Under the pieces are notes generated by a model. That model was not told the origin of the DNA. It made no database searches and saw nothing but the letters and a program-made list of their open reading frames with translations. This document shows, piece after piece, positions 34,944 to 42,535 of a DNA stretch of 64,000 bases (position 1 is its first letter; each line of letters begins with the position of its first letter). Where the stretch lies: positions 1,803,355 to 1,867,354 of the forward strand of contig NZ_LMDS01000004.1 in NCBI RefSeq assembly GCF_001425865.1, given 5' to 3'. The position numbers and the translations under genes were made by a program. Origin of the DNA: Rhizobacter sp. Root404. Its GTDB lineage: Bacteria; Pseudomonadota; Gammaproteobacteria; Burkholderiales; Burkholderiaceae_C.

Positions 34944-35066
34944 TCCGGAATCGATCTGCAGTACACCTTCGCAACCTGGTACCGCCAAACGCCAACACAC
35001 GAGTTGTTTTCGGCGGATACGCTAAAGCGAAGCCAAATGAAAAAGGGTCAGCTCGACTTGAGCTAA
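34944..35066 (+). pseudogene. Integrase C-terminal remnant of an older element
   Basis: Reading frames here give DLQYTFATWYRQTPTHEL, aligning with DLRHTFATWHRQAGTPTHEL of the intact integrase at 38321. After an internal deletion and frame change come VFGGYAKAKPNEKGSARLEL, matching AFGGYAAATPKQKG at its C-terminus. The catalytic HxxR is altered and the Tyr region is absent, so it is dead. It ends in a terminator-like hairpin and then the 45-bp att repeat, the same order as in the intact element. Confidence 0.8.
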
Positions 35067-35073
35067 CCCTTTG
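35043..35073 (+). terminator. Terminator hairpin of the remnant integrase
   Basis: AAAGGGTcAGCTC pairs with GAGCTaACCCTTT around a 5-nt loop, with one C/A mismatch. The intact integrase ends in a hairpin of the same design with a C/A mismatch at the same relative place, supporting common descent of the two 3' ends. Confidence 0.7.
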
Positions 35074-35080
35074 ATATGTT

Positions 35081-35125
35081 GGTGGCCTGGGGCGGAATCG
35101 AACCACCGACACGCGGATTTTCAAG
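35081..35125. repeat. Left attachment-site repeat (attL), tRNA-Phe 3' half
   Basis: These 45 bases are identical to 39384-39428 and copy the tRNA-Phe gene from the anticodon loop to the encoded CCA end. Together the two copies delimit the integrated element. The first bases beyond the repeat differ on both sides. Confidence 0.95.
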
Positions 35126-35320
35126 GCGGAGAAATGACTCCGGTGGCAAGTCTTACCATCGAATGCTCATGTGCCGGAGATCATCGGAGGGCTGCCTAGA
35201 GCGTGTGCCCTTCTACGATCTGGCTACGGGAACGCAGCCGCACCTCCGGATCTGCAATGTTAAAACCTAGACGCGGCTGACCGATGCCATCGGAGTTGCG
35301 CTGAATAACTAAGGACTCAT

Positions 35321-36688
35321 GTGCCCGATTTGGTTGGTCAGATGATGCAAGTACTTGGGGTAGTTAATCCATTAATGGACTTAGCCAAAATTGCGCTCGG
35401 ATTTTTTGCCGCCTGGCAATTCCTGGAACGTCGCAATAGACGAAATAAAGTCATGCAGGATCGCATGGCGGATGCTCTAGTTGCTGCTGAAGCCACAATC
35501 GCTGATCAGGCTAGGCAGATCGAAGTGTCAGACGGTCATGATCCGGATTCGTGGATGGCGAAAGCGAGTCGCGAGTTCGCAGATAGGAACGAAGAGAAGG
35601 GAATAACTCTTCTGACCGATTCCCTCTTGGAAAGACGACAAGCCATATCGCAAGTATTCCTCACGTTAGGTAAATACTACCTTAAGAATTTTCAAGTATT
35701 AGAGGCCGTTCGATTCGGAACCCTCGCAGCCAATATATTGCCCGATTCGGCAGAAGCGCAAGCGCTACTTATAGAAGCCGAATCTTTTCTCGAGATTGCC
35801 AAAATTCGATCAGGGAAGGACTCGTTCTATCACTCGCTGCCGAGCGGCGAGGCTACCCGCCCGATAGCCGCGAAACTGGTCGACTTGCTTTTGTTTGCCT
35901 CGGAGAGGAACAGTCGGAGCGGTTCGCCGCCGATCGCCTACCGTCTGGCGCAGGCAGCAAATGCTCTCGCTATTGATTATCTGCCGCCGGACGCTCTACT
36001 CGCACTTCAAGCCAGGGTTCGACTAGTTATTGCAGGTCGAGACCAAGGGGATATTAGCAATGCATTGGAGACTCTTTCGGATGTTGCCTCTCTCATACAA
36101 ACGGATCAAAGCAAAGGTTACGACCTCCACTTGGCGGTCGAGTATTATCGTGCCGTGTTTCTATTGGAGGAGCAACGCGTAGCAGAGGCAAGAATAACAA
36201 TTGAAGGCTTAATACCGAAACGTGCAAAACTCAGCGGCGAGTACGACGTCGAAACTTGTGCTACTCGCAGTCTTTACGGCCGAATACTGTGCGAAGCAAA
36301 AGACTTCGTCAAGTTGCGCGAAGAGCTGGCATGGTTTACCAAAAACGATGCGAGTCTGCCTCTCGAGGCCAAAACTTCGGGCGCGGCGTATCTGTCGGAA
36401 CTGCGCGCAGAACTGCTTTGGCACGAAAACGAAAGGGCCAAAGCGATCTCGGAGTTACGCTCTGGAGTCGCTAAGCACAACGAAGCGTTTGGACCGGAGC
36501 ATCCTGAAACTCTACGCCTGCGTTACCGCCTAGTGCAGCTGTTAATTCAAATTCCTGATCTATCGAACGCCTTGCTCGAGGTGTCGAATATTGCAAAGAT
36601 CCAAGCAAGAGTGCTTGGAGATAACCATCCCAATGCACAAAAAAGCAAGGCTATGGAGGGCAAGATTTCACGGGCGTTGCAAGCCTGA
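35321..36688 (+). CDS. Membrane-anchored helical-repeat (TPR-like) protein, element cargo
   Basis: The 455-aa protein begins (GTG 35321) with a hydrophobic segment LMDLAKIALGFFAAWQFLER, then a basic patch (RRNRRNK) and a coiled-coil-like stretch. The rest is all-helical. The last ~70 residues resemble kinesin-light-chain-type TPRs: FGPEHPETLRLRYRLVQLLI and LGDNHPNAQKSKAMEGKI. No catalytic domain is visible. The coding sequence is markedly AT-richer than the host genes, indicating recent transfer. It is the only clear cargo of the element. A defence, sensing or scaffolding role is possible but unproven. Confidence 0.75.
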   Translation: MPDLVGQMMQVLGVVNPLMDLAKIALGFFAAWQFLERRNRRNKVMQDRMADALVAAEATIADQARQIEVSDGHDPDSWMAKASREFADRNEEKGITLLTDSLLERRQAISQVFLTLGKYYLKNFQVLEAVRFGTLAANILPDSAEAQALLIEAESFLEIAKIRSGKDSFYHSLPSGEATRPIAAKLVDLLLFASERNSRSGSPPIAYRLAQAANALAIDYLPPDALLALQARVRLVIAGRDQGDISNALETLSDVASLIQTDQSKGYDLHLAVEYYRAVFLLEEQRVAEARITIEGLIPKRAKLSGEYDVETCATRSLYGRILCEAKDFVKLREELAWFTKNDASLPLEAKTSGAAYLSELRAELLWHENERAKAISELRSGVAKHNEAFGPEHPETLRLRYRLVQLLIQIPDLSNALLEVSNIAKIQARVLGDNHPNAQKSKAMEGKISRALQA

Positions 36689-36718
36689 AAGCTTGACGCG
36701 GGTAGACCGTCAGAGCAG

Positions 36719-36780
36719 ACATGTCCACGGCCCCCCGGCGCGGCGCCTGCCACGCAGGCGTCGGGGGGCGGTGGGCATGT
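36719..36780. repeat. 23-bp inverted repeat, candidate replication origin
   Basis: The arms 36719-36741 and 36758-36780 match at 20 of 23 positions around a 16-nt GC-rich loop. There is no T-run, so it is not a typical terminator, though it begins 31 bp after the cargo gene. It lies ~490 bp upstream of the HUH rep gene. Rolling-circle initiators nick in or beside such hairpins, so a double- or single-strand origin is a reasonable guess. Confidence 0.5.
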
Positions 36781-36829
36781 GTGCCGCGCGAGGGGCGTTT
36801 CAGGTTCCTTTCGCTGCTATCCTCTTCCC

Positions 36830-37213
36830 ATGGCAACCAAGCCCAAAACCGTCCCATGGACCGCTGCTCCGGCGACCCCTGAGCAGGCGCGAGAGCGATA
36901 TGCGTTCATCGACAAGGTCGTGCGATCTCTCCCGAATGGCGTCTACGGTATTGATGAGGTCGAGTCTGCGTTGGGCATGTACCTGCTAGCCCACCACTTA
37001 GGTTGGAAGGTGCTGTATTTCGTGCACAGCAAGAAGACGATTCGCAAATACGAAGAGATCCTCGGCATAAAGCTATCCGAGTACTTTCCTGACTTCGGTC
37101 CTGACGCCCCTCGTACGAACGCGTACAAGATCATCCAGGCGGTCACGAACTTCTGGAAGTTGGTTTCAGGTGACGAGAAGCCGCCCCTTGATATCGACAA
37201 GCGACAGATCTAG
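36830..37213 (+). CDS. Uncharacterised 127-aa protein of the integrative element
   Basis: The ATG at 36830 gives a soluble, mixed alpha/beta, Lys- and Tyr-rich protein with segments VYGIDEVESALGMYLLAHHL, VLYFVHSKKTIRKYEEILG and a C-terminal NAYKIIQAVTNFWKLVSG. I recognise no domain, metal site or membrane segment. Its place between the candidate origin and rep suggests a role in replication control or copy number, but this is inference from position only. Confidence 0.7.
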   Translation: MATKPKTVPWTAAPATPEQARERYAFIDKVVRSLPNGVYGIDEVESALGMYLLAHHLGWKVLYFVHSKKTIRKYEEILGIKLSEYFPDFGPDAPRTNAYKIIQAVTNFWKLVSGDEKPPLDIDKRQI

Positions 37214-37271
37214 ATAGGGGACCTTCAAGTTCCTTGACAGGGCATTTATGTTCCCTCTACCATGAGGGGAC

Positions 37272-38117
37272 ATGAATGACCTTCTCACTTCGATCGATGG
37301 CTCAGGGCTTCGGCTCGACTGCGGCGCGCCGAGAGGCGCGGCGGAGCGGGCCTGGAGCCCTGGGCTTGTCACTTCTCATACAAGTGGAACGCTCCAGGAA
37401 TCCGGTCTCATAGAGATCGACCCGATCCTGACGCGGATGCGTCGGATGAAGCGCTCGGTGCTCACCGCAGCGCGGATGCATGAGTTCGAGCTAAGGCACA
37501 AGCGCCACAGGCCCGCCATGCTGACCTTGACCTATCGAGAGGTCGGGCAGTGGAACCCCAAACACATCAGTGATCTGCTCCAGCGCATTCGCGTGTGGGT
37601 GCGCCGCCGTGGTCACGGCCTGCGGTATGTGTGGGTCGCGGAGCTGCAGCAACGTGGCGCCCTGCACTACCACCTTCTTCTCTGGCTGCCACGCGGCCTG
37701 ACCCTTCCCAAACCCGACAAGCAAGGATGGTGGACCCATGGGTCAACACGGATCGAATGGGCCCGCAAGCCCGCTGGCTACCTTGCGAAGTACGCATCGA
37801 AGCTCGACTCAAAGTCGGGAATTGGCTTCCCTGCTGGAGCCCGAATCCACGGGCGAGGCGGCCTCGACGACTTCGGCGCTTCGGTGGCGCAATGGTTCAA
37901 CCTGCCCCAGTGGGCCAGAGAGGTCTGTGACCTGGCTGGCAGGGCAGTGCGCGTCAAAGGTGTCGGACTGGTTGAACGGGACAGTGGGGTTTGCTTGCCG
38001 TCGCCGTGGCGGGTGTCCTGCAGTCCCACTGGCATCTATGCGGAACGGCTCTTTAGCTACATGGACAGCCTCCGCGGCGTGGGAGGCCCCTTCTCCTGGC
38101 TGCCTCAAGCCGCCTGA
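37272..38117 (+). CDS. rep: HUH rolling-circle replication initiator, two-tyrosine (GpA-like) type
   Basis: The 281-aa protein has the three RCR motifs: motif 1 AMLTLTYREV, motif 2 ALHYHLLLWLP with the metal-binding H-U-H (His132, Tyr133, His134), and motif 3 AGYLAKYASK with Tyr170 and Tyr174 spaced like the paired tyrosines of phiX174 gene A (YxxKYxxK). Such enzymes nick one strand at the origin and form a 5'-phosphotyrosine link. GAGGGG sits just before the ATG. It makes the element capable, in principle, of autonomous rolling-circle replication after excision. Confidence 0.85.
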   Translation: MNDLLTSIDGSGLRLDCGAPRGAAERAWSPGLVTSHTSGTLQESGLIEIDPILTRMRRMKRSVLTAARMHEFELRHKRHRPAMLTLTYREVGQWNPKHISDLLQRIRVWVRRRGHGLRYVWVAELQQRGALHYHLLLWLPRGLTLPKPDKQGWWTHGSTRIEWARKPAGYLAKYASKLDSKSGIGFPAGARIHGRGGLDDFGASVAQWFNLPQWAREVCDLAGRAVRVKGVGLVERDSGVCLPSPWRVSCSPTGIYAERLFSYMDSLRGVGGPFSWLPQAA

Positions 38118-38120
38118 GCC

Positions 38121-38456
38121 ATGAGCACGCTCGACATCACAGCAGCGGCCGTGCTGCTCAAGGTTCATCCCAAGACGTTGCAAACGCTCGCCCGGCGAGG
38201 TCTGGTGCCGTCTTGCAAGGTCGGCCGCGCGTGGGTTTTCGTGGAGTCGCTACTCCTCGATTACCTGCGCGCCCGGTCCGTCGCCCGCTACGTCGCAACC
38301 CCTATCGAGGAGGACTCCGAATGTCCCTCTACAAGCGCAAGGATTCGCCCTATTGGTGGGTCAAGCTTTCTCCCATCCGCGGCGAGTCGAAGCCTCTACA
38401 GCAAAGCACTGGGACTCCCGACAAGCGACAAGCGCAACAAGTCCACGACCGTCTAG
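38121..38456 (+). CDS. Small HTH DNA-binding protein (excisionase/AlpA-like)
   Basis: The first ~55 residues form a winged-helix/excisionase-type HTH: LDITAAAVLLKVHPKTLQTL, then RRGLVPSCKVGRAWVFVES. Beyond that the frame continues to 111 aa with low-complexity Ser-rich sequence that overlaps the integrase gene out of frame by 136 bp. The gene starts 3 bp after rep. Directionality control of the integrase or rep regulation is the likely job. Confidence 0.8.
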   Translation: MSTLDITAAAVLLKVHPKTLQTLARRGLVPSCKVGRAWVFVESLLLDYLRARSVARYVATPIEEDSECPSTSARIRPIGGSSFLPSAASRSLYSKALGLPTSDKRNKSTTV

Positions 38457-39361
38457 CCGCTGCTCGATGGGAGCAGGAGCGCCTTGGCGTTAAGCCACGC
38501 CACACGTGGGAGGAAGCGGTCTTGCGCTGGATCCTCGAGACCAAGCACAAGGCCACGCACGAAGATGACAAAGCAAAGCTGCGCTGGCTCGATCCGTTCT
38601 TGGCAGGTAAGCAGCTCCAAGAGATTGACAGGACCTTGATCGACCAGATCAAGTTCGCGCGCGAGAAGATCGCCAGCGCCGGAACGACCAATCGATACCT
38701 GGCGCTGATCCGGTCAATTCTTCGGCGCGCGTGCGACGAGTGGGAGTGGATCGAGCGCGTGCCGAAGTTCAAGCTCTTCCGAGAGGCTGAAGGCCGCGTC
38801 CGTTCGCTGACGGTTTCGGAGTTTGAACGGCTCCTCCGAGAGCTGCCCGAGCACCTTGCCGACATGGCCGTTTTTGCGGTCGCCACAGGGCTACGCGCAG
38901 CGAACGTCAAGGGGCTGCAATGGCAGTACGTTGACATTGCACTCCGCCACGCCTGGGTGCCGGGCAGCCAACACAAGAACGGCGCGCCGCATTCCGTCCC
39001 GCTCAATGAGATGGCGCTATCGGTTGTCCGGAAGCAGATCGGCAAACACCACGCCTACGTCTTCACCTACAAGAGCCAGCCCATCGGTCAGCTCAACACA
39101 AAAGCGTGGTCGGCGGCCTTGCAGCGAGCTGGCATCGAGAACTTCAAGTGGCACGACCTGCGCCACACATTTGCCACCTGGCATCGCCAAGCCGGAACAC
39201 CCACGCACGAACTGCAGCGTTTGGGCGGATGGAAAACGGGTGCGATGGTCGAGCGATACGCGCACGTTGCGCCTGAAGCCCTGCAGGGCGCCGCTAGCCG
39301 GCTCGATGCCTTCGGCGGCTACGCTGCCGCTACGCCCAAACAAAAAGGACCTAGCGAGTAG
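38321..39361 (+). CDS. int: Tyrosine recombinase/integrase of the tRNA-Phe element
   Basis: The 346-aa integrase has an N-terminal arm-binding and SAM-like core-binding part (to ~residue 150). The catalytic domain follows with all key residues: Arg in ATGLRAANVKGLQW, Lys in QHKNGAPHSVPL, HDLRH (HxxR), LGGWKT and the nucleophile Tyr in VERYAHV. GAGGAGGAC precedes the ATG at 38321. It lies beside attR, 22 bp from the tRNA, as is typical for tRNA-targeting integrases. Confidence 0.93.
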   Translation: MSLYKRKDSPYWWVKLSPIRGESKPLQQSTGTPDKRQAQQVHDRLAAARWEQERLGVKPRHTWEEAVLRWILETKHKATHEDDKAKLRWLDPFLAGKQLQEIDRTLIDQIKFAREKIASAGTTNRYLALIRSILRRACDEWEWIERVPKFKLFREAEGRVRSLTVSEFERLLRELPEHLADMAVFAVATGLRAANVKGLQWQYVDIALRHAWVPGSQHKNGAPHSVPLNEMALSVVRKQIGKHHAYVFTYKSQPIGQLNTKAWSAALQRAGIENFKWHDLRHTFATWHRQAGTPTHELQRLGGWKTGAMVERYAHVAPEALQGAASRLDAFGGYAAATPKQKGPSE

Positions 39362-39375
39362 CTCGCTAAGTCCTT
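39345..39375 (+). terminator. Terminator of the integrase gene
   Basis: AAGGACcTAGCGAG pairs with CTCGCTAaGTCCTT with one mismatch, and the integrase stop codon TAG forms the loop. TGTTTGTT follows. It ends 8 bp before the tRNA-Phe 3' end and would keep element transcription from running into the tRNA gene. Confidence 0.8.
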
Positions 39376-39383
39376 GTTTGTTC

Positions 39384-39428
39384 TGGTGGCCTGGGGCGGA
39401 ATCGAACCACCGACACGCGGATTTTCAA
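39384..39428. repeat. Right attachment-site repeat (attR), within tRNA-Phe
   Basis: Identical to 35081-35125 over 45 bp. It covers the tRNA 3' half from the anticodon loop to CCA, so integration restores a complete tRNA. Confidence 0.95.
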
Positions 39429-39459
39429 TCCGCTGCTCTACCAACTGAGCTACCAGGCC
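39384..39459 (-). tRNA. tRNA-Phe (anticodon GAA), integration target
   Basis: The minus strand reads GGCCTGGTAGCTCAGTTGG at the 5' end and folds into a full cloverleaf of 76 nt including the encoded CCA. The anticodon stem GCGGA/TCCGC closes the loop TTGAAAA, giving anticodon GAA (plus strand 39424-39426). The acceptor GGCCTGG pairs with CCAGGCC. The 3' half serves as attachment site for the adjacent element. Confidence 0.97.
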
Positions 39460-39496
39460 GTGAGCCGACAATTATAGCCGAGGCCAGCGACGCCCC

Positions 39497-40192
39497 TTAC
39501 ATCCCGCCGCCACGCTTGTTGCGCGACAGGTCGACGCCCAGTTGCTTCAGCTTGCGGTACAGGTGGGTGCGCTCCAGCCCGGTCTTCTCGGCAACGCGGG
39601 TCATGCTGCCGTTCTCCTGCGCCAGGTGGAACTCGAAGTAGCTCTTCTCGAACGCGTCGCGCGCCTCGCGCAGCGGGCGGTCGAGGTCGAAGCTCTGCTC
39701 GGCTTGCGGGCCGAGCATCAGCGGCGTCGTCGGCAGCATGGCGCCGCCGGTCATCGCGGCCTCGACGGTCAGGCCGTTCTCGCCGGCGTTGTGAAGCGGC
39801 GAATTGGGCTGCGCCGCGGCGCGCGAGGCGGGCTTGGCCAGGCCCTGCTCGACGGCACGAAGCAGCTTTTGCAGCGTGATCGGCTTCTCGAGGAAGGCCA
39901 TCGCGCCGAACTTGGTGGCCTCGACGGCGGTGTCGATCGTTCCGTGGCCGCTCATCATGATGACCGGCATCGTCAGCATCGAGGTGGCGCCCCACTCCTT
40001 CAGCAGCGTGATGCCGTCGACGTCGGGCATCCAGATGTCGAGCAGCACGAGATCGGGCCGCATGCGTTCACGGCAGGCGCGCGCCTGCGCGGCGTTCTCG
40101 GCCAGTTCGATCGTGTGGCCTTCGTCGGCAAGGATCTCGGAGAGCAGGGCGCGGATGCCCAGTTCGTCGTCAACAACAAGAATCGTGGCCAT
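39497..40192 (-). CDS. Response regulator with Fis-type HTH (NtrX-like, no AAA+ domain)
   Basis: The 231-aa protein has a receiver domain (DD8-9, phospho-acceptor Asp52 in LVLLDIWMPDVDG, Lys in LEKPI), a ~60-aa linker and a C-terminal Fis-like HTH (MTRVAEKTGLERTHLYRKLK). It has no sigma-54 AAA+ ATPase domain, unlike canonical NtrX. The partner kinase gene ends 6 bp upstream. It probably acts as a DNA-binding switch for nitrogen, redox or envelope genes; which one cannot be read here. Confidence 0.88.
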   Translation of the reverse strand: MATILVVDDELGIRALLSEILADEGHTIELAENAAQARACRERMRPDLVLLDIWMPDVDGITLLKEWGATSMLTMPVIMMSGHGTIDTAVEATKFGAMAFLEKPITLQKLLRAVEQGLAKPASRAAAQPNSPLHNAGENGLTVEAAMTGGAMLPTTPLMLGPQAEQSFDLDRPLREARDAFEKSYFEFHLAQENGSMTRVAEKTGLERTHLYRKLKQLGVDLSRNKRGGGM

Positions 40193-40198
40193 GAGTAC

Positions 40199-42523
40199 TC
40201 AGTGCGCGCCGGAAGCGGCTGGGGTGCCGGGAGAAGAGAGAGATGTTGCGGACAGGGGGGGAGCGCCGGCTCCTGGCGCGAATTTCGCGAATGATAACGA
40301 GACTTGTGCCCCGCGCGGTATCCCGCCGGCCGCATCGCCTTCCACTCCCGTGCCGAGGTTGGCGATCCGCACGCGCGCGCCGTGCTCGTCGGCGATCTTC
40401 TTGACGACAGCCAGGCCCAGGCCGGTGCCTTTGGACTTGGTCGTCACGTAGGGTTCGAAGGCGCGCTTGAGCACCTTGTCCGAGAAGCCCGGCCCGTTGT
40501 CGATCACCTGCAGCCGCACCGCCCGCAGCTCGCCCTGCTCGGTGCGGGCGATCTCGGTGCAGATGCGGACCCGGCCGTCGGGCTGCTCGGCCACGGCGTC
40601 GAGCGCGTTCTGCACCAGGTTGTGGATCACCTGGCGCAGCTGGGTGCTGTCGCCGACAATCGCGGGCAGCGCCGGCGCCAGGTCGGCATGGAGCCGGCCG
40701 GACTCCTGCGCCGCACCGTACAGCCCGAGCACCTCGGCCACGAGCGCGTTCAGGTCGATCGGGATCAGGTGCGCCGCGGGCAGCCGCGCGTAGTCGCGGA
40801 ACTCGTTGACCAGCGTCTTCATCGCCTGCACCTGGTTGACGATGGTGTCGACCGAACGACCGAGCATCGCCTGGTCGGCGCCCTCGAGCTTGGGGCCGAG
40901 CTTGTGCTGCAGGCGTTCGGCGGAGAGCTGGATCGGCGTCAGCGGGTTCTTGATCTCGTGCGCGAGCCGTCGCGCGACCTCGCTCCAGGCCTCGCTGCGC
41001 TGCGCCGAGACCAGCTCGGTGATGTCGTCGAACACCATCAGCGTGGCGCCCTGCGGCATCGAGGCGCCGCGCACCAGCAGCGTGATCGAGTCGTTGTCGC
41101 GACCGGGCTGGGCCGGCGTCTGGAGCTCGAACGAATCCTGCCAGTGGTCGCGCTCGCCGGCCTCGGGGCTGGTGCTGTGCAGTTCGAAGCGGTTGCCCAC
41201 GGCCTGCGCAAAGGTCTCGAGGCCCGGCACGTTGGCGAGCGGCTGGCCGCGGTAGGCCGACAGCGGCAGCCGCATGATGCGCGTCGCGCCGGGGTTGACG
41301 GTGTCGATGTTGCCCTGGCGGTCGAACACGATCACGCCGGCGGTCAGGTTGTCGAGGATGGTCTGCAGGTTGGCACGGGCGCCCTCCACCTGGACGACGC
41401 TGCGCTGCACCAGCTCGCGCGCTTCCGAGAGCTGGCTGGTCATGTCGGCGAACGAGCGCGTCAGCCCGCCGAGTTCGTCGCGCGAGGCGAACACCGGCTT
41501 GCTGCTCAGATCGCCGCTGGCGACCTGGCGCATGCCTTCGGCCAGCAGCAGCAGCGGCCGCGCGAGCTGGTTGCTGAGCGTGACCGCCAGCAGCAGCGCG
41601 CCGAACACGGCGAGCACCAACGCCAGCGTCAGCGTGCCGATGTACATCTTGCGCAGCCCGCCGCGGGCGAGCGCGCGCTGCTGGTACTCGCGGTAGGCGG
41701 CCTGCACCGCCAGCGCGTTGGTCGCGAGCGCGCGCGGCAGGGGCTGGTTGACGAGCAGGTAGCGGTCTTCCTCGCCGAGCGTGAAGGTGGTGGTCGGGAT
41801 GTACGCGATCGCCCGCACGCGCGCGTTCCCGGCGCCGCTGCCGCCGGCCGCCGGCTCTTCGTCCAGCCCGATCAACTCGCTGACGACCCGCTGGTTGCGC
41901 GCCTGGCGCAGCAGCGCGAGCGACGGCCGCTCCGGCATCAGGTTGGCCGCACTGCCGCCGGTGCTGAGCACGGCCTGGCCGGCGGGACCGACGATCGCGA
42001 TGTCCTGCGCCGAGAGCTGCTCGCGCACGCGCTCGAGCGCCAGCGACTGCGCCGAGCCCGGCGTCTCGCCGAGCCGCTCGGCGGCCAGGCGGGTCTTGAC
42101 GGCCACGTCGGCGACGACCGCGTCGAGTGTGCCCTTGCCGAGCTTGAGCCCGGCGTCGAGCGCGGTCTCGACCTTGACGTCGAACCAGCTTTCGATGCTG
42201 CGCGAGACGAACTGGTAGCTCACGGTGTAGATGAGCACGCCGGGCACGACGCCGACGAGCGCGAAGATCGCCGCCAGCTTGAGCAGCAGCCGGCTGCCGA
42301 ACTTGCCCCGCTTGACGCGCAGCAGCAGGCGCACGCCGGCGATCACGATCACCAGCACCAGCAGCGTCGCGACGACGATGTTGACCCAAAGCAGCCACAC
42401 GTAGTGGCGCTCGTACAGCGCCGGGTTGTTGGTCGCGATCGAGAGCAGGAACGCCAGCACCAGCCCGGCGCCGGTGGCGGCCACCGTCGAGATCAGCCAT
42501 GCCCAACGCTGTGCCTTGGTCAT
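40199..42523 (-). CDS. ntrY: NtrY-like membrane sensor histidine kinase
   Basis: The 774-aa kinase has several N-terminal membrane helices, a periplasmic sensor region, HAMP (LARPLLLLAEGMRQVASGDL) and a PAS domain. The HisKA motif RRLAHEIKNPLTPIQLSAER and HATPase boxes (LVQNALDAVAEQ, DNGPGFSD, TGLGLAVVKKI) follow. The layout is that of NtrY. It would phosphorylate the response regulator encoded next. Confidence 0.9.
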   Translation of the reverse strand: MTKAQRWAWLISTVAATGAGLVLAFLLSIATNNPALYERHYVWLLWVNIVVATLLVLVIVIAGVRLLLRVKRGKFGSRLLLKLAAIFALVGVVPGVLIYTVSYQFVSRSIESWFDVKVETALDAGLKLGKGTLDAVVADVAVKTRLAAERLGETPGSAQSLALERVREQLSAQDIAIVGPAGQAVLSTGGSAANLMPERPSLALLRQARNQRVVSELIGLDEEPAAGGSGAGNARVRAIAYIPTTTFTLGEEDRYLLVNQPLPRALATNALAVQAAYREYQQRALARGGLRKMYIGTLTLALVLAVFGALLLAVTLSNQLARPLLLLAEGMRQVASGDLSSKPVFASRDELGGLTRSFADMTSQLSEARELVQRSVVQVEGARANLQTILDNLTAGVIVFDRQGNIDTVNPGATRIMRLPLSAYRGQPLANVPGLETFAQAVGNRFELHSTSPEAGERDHWQDSFELQTPAQPGRDNDSITLLVRGASMPQGATLMVFDDITELVSAQRSEAWSEVARRLAHEIKNPLTPIQLSAERLQHKLGPKLEGADQAMLGRSVDTIVNQVQAMKTLVNEFRDYARLPAAHLIPIDLNALVAEVLGLYGAAQESGRLHADLAPALPAIVGDSTQLRQVIHNLVQNALDAVAEQPDGRVRICTEIARTEQGELRAVRLQVIDNGPGFSDKVLKRAFEPYVTTKSKGTGLGLAVVKKIADEHGARVRIANLGTGVEGDAAGGIPRGAQVSLSFAKFAPGAGAPPLSATSLSSPGTPAASGAH

Positions 42524-42535
42524 CGCAATGTCAGA

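Larger units (their letters stand above)
35081..39428 (+). mobile_element. Integrative element (~4.35 kb) in tRNA-Phe with HUH rep and tyrosine integrase
   Basis: It is bounded by the perfect 45-bp repeats at 35081-35125 and 39384-39428. All genes run rightward: helical-repeat membrane protein, 127-aa orphan, HUH replication initiator, small HTH protein, tyrosine integrase next to the tRNA. There are no coat, secretion, relaxase or conjugation genes. The left part (35.1-36.7 kb) is visibly more AT-rich than the chromosome. The gene set fits an integrating rolling-circle plasmid or a phage satellite. Confidence 0.9.

Noticed and set aside
37234..37263. TTGACA...TACCAT as the rep promoter
   Set aside because: The -10 would put the transcript start almost on the rep ATG, downstream of its ribosome-binding site, so the pairing is probably chance.
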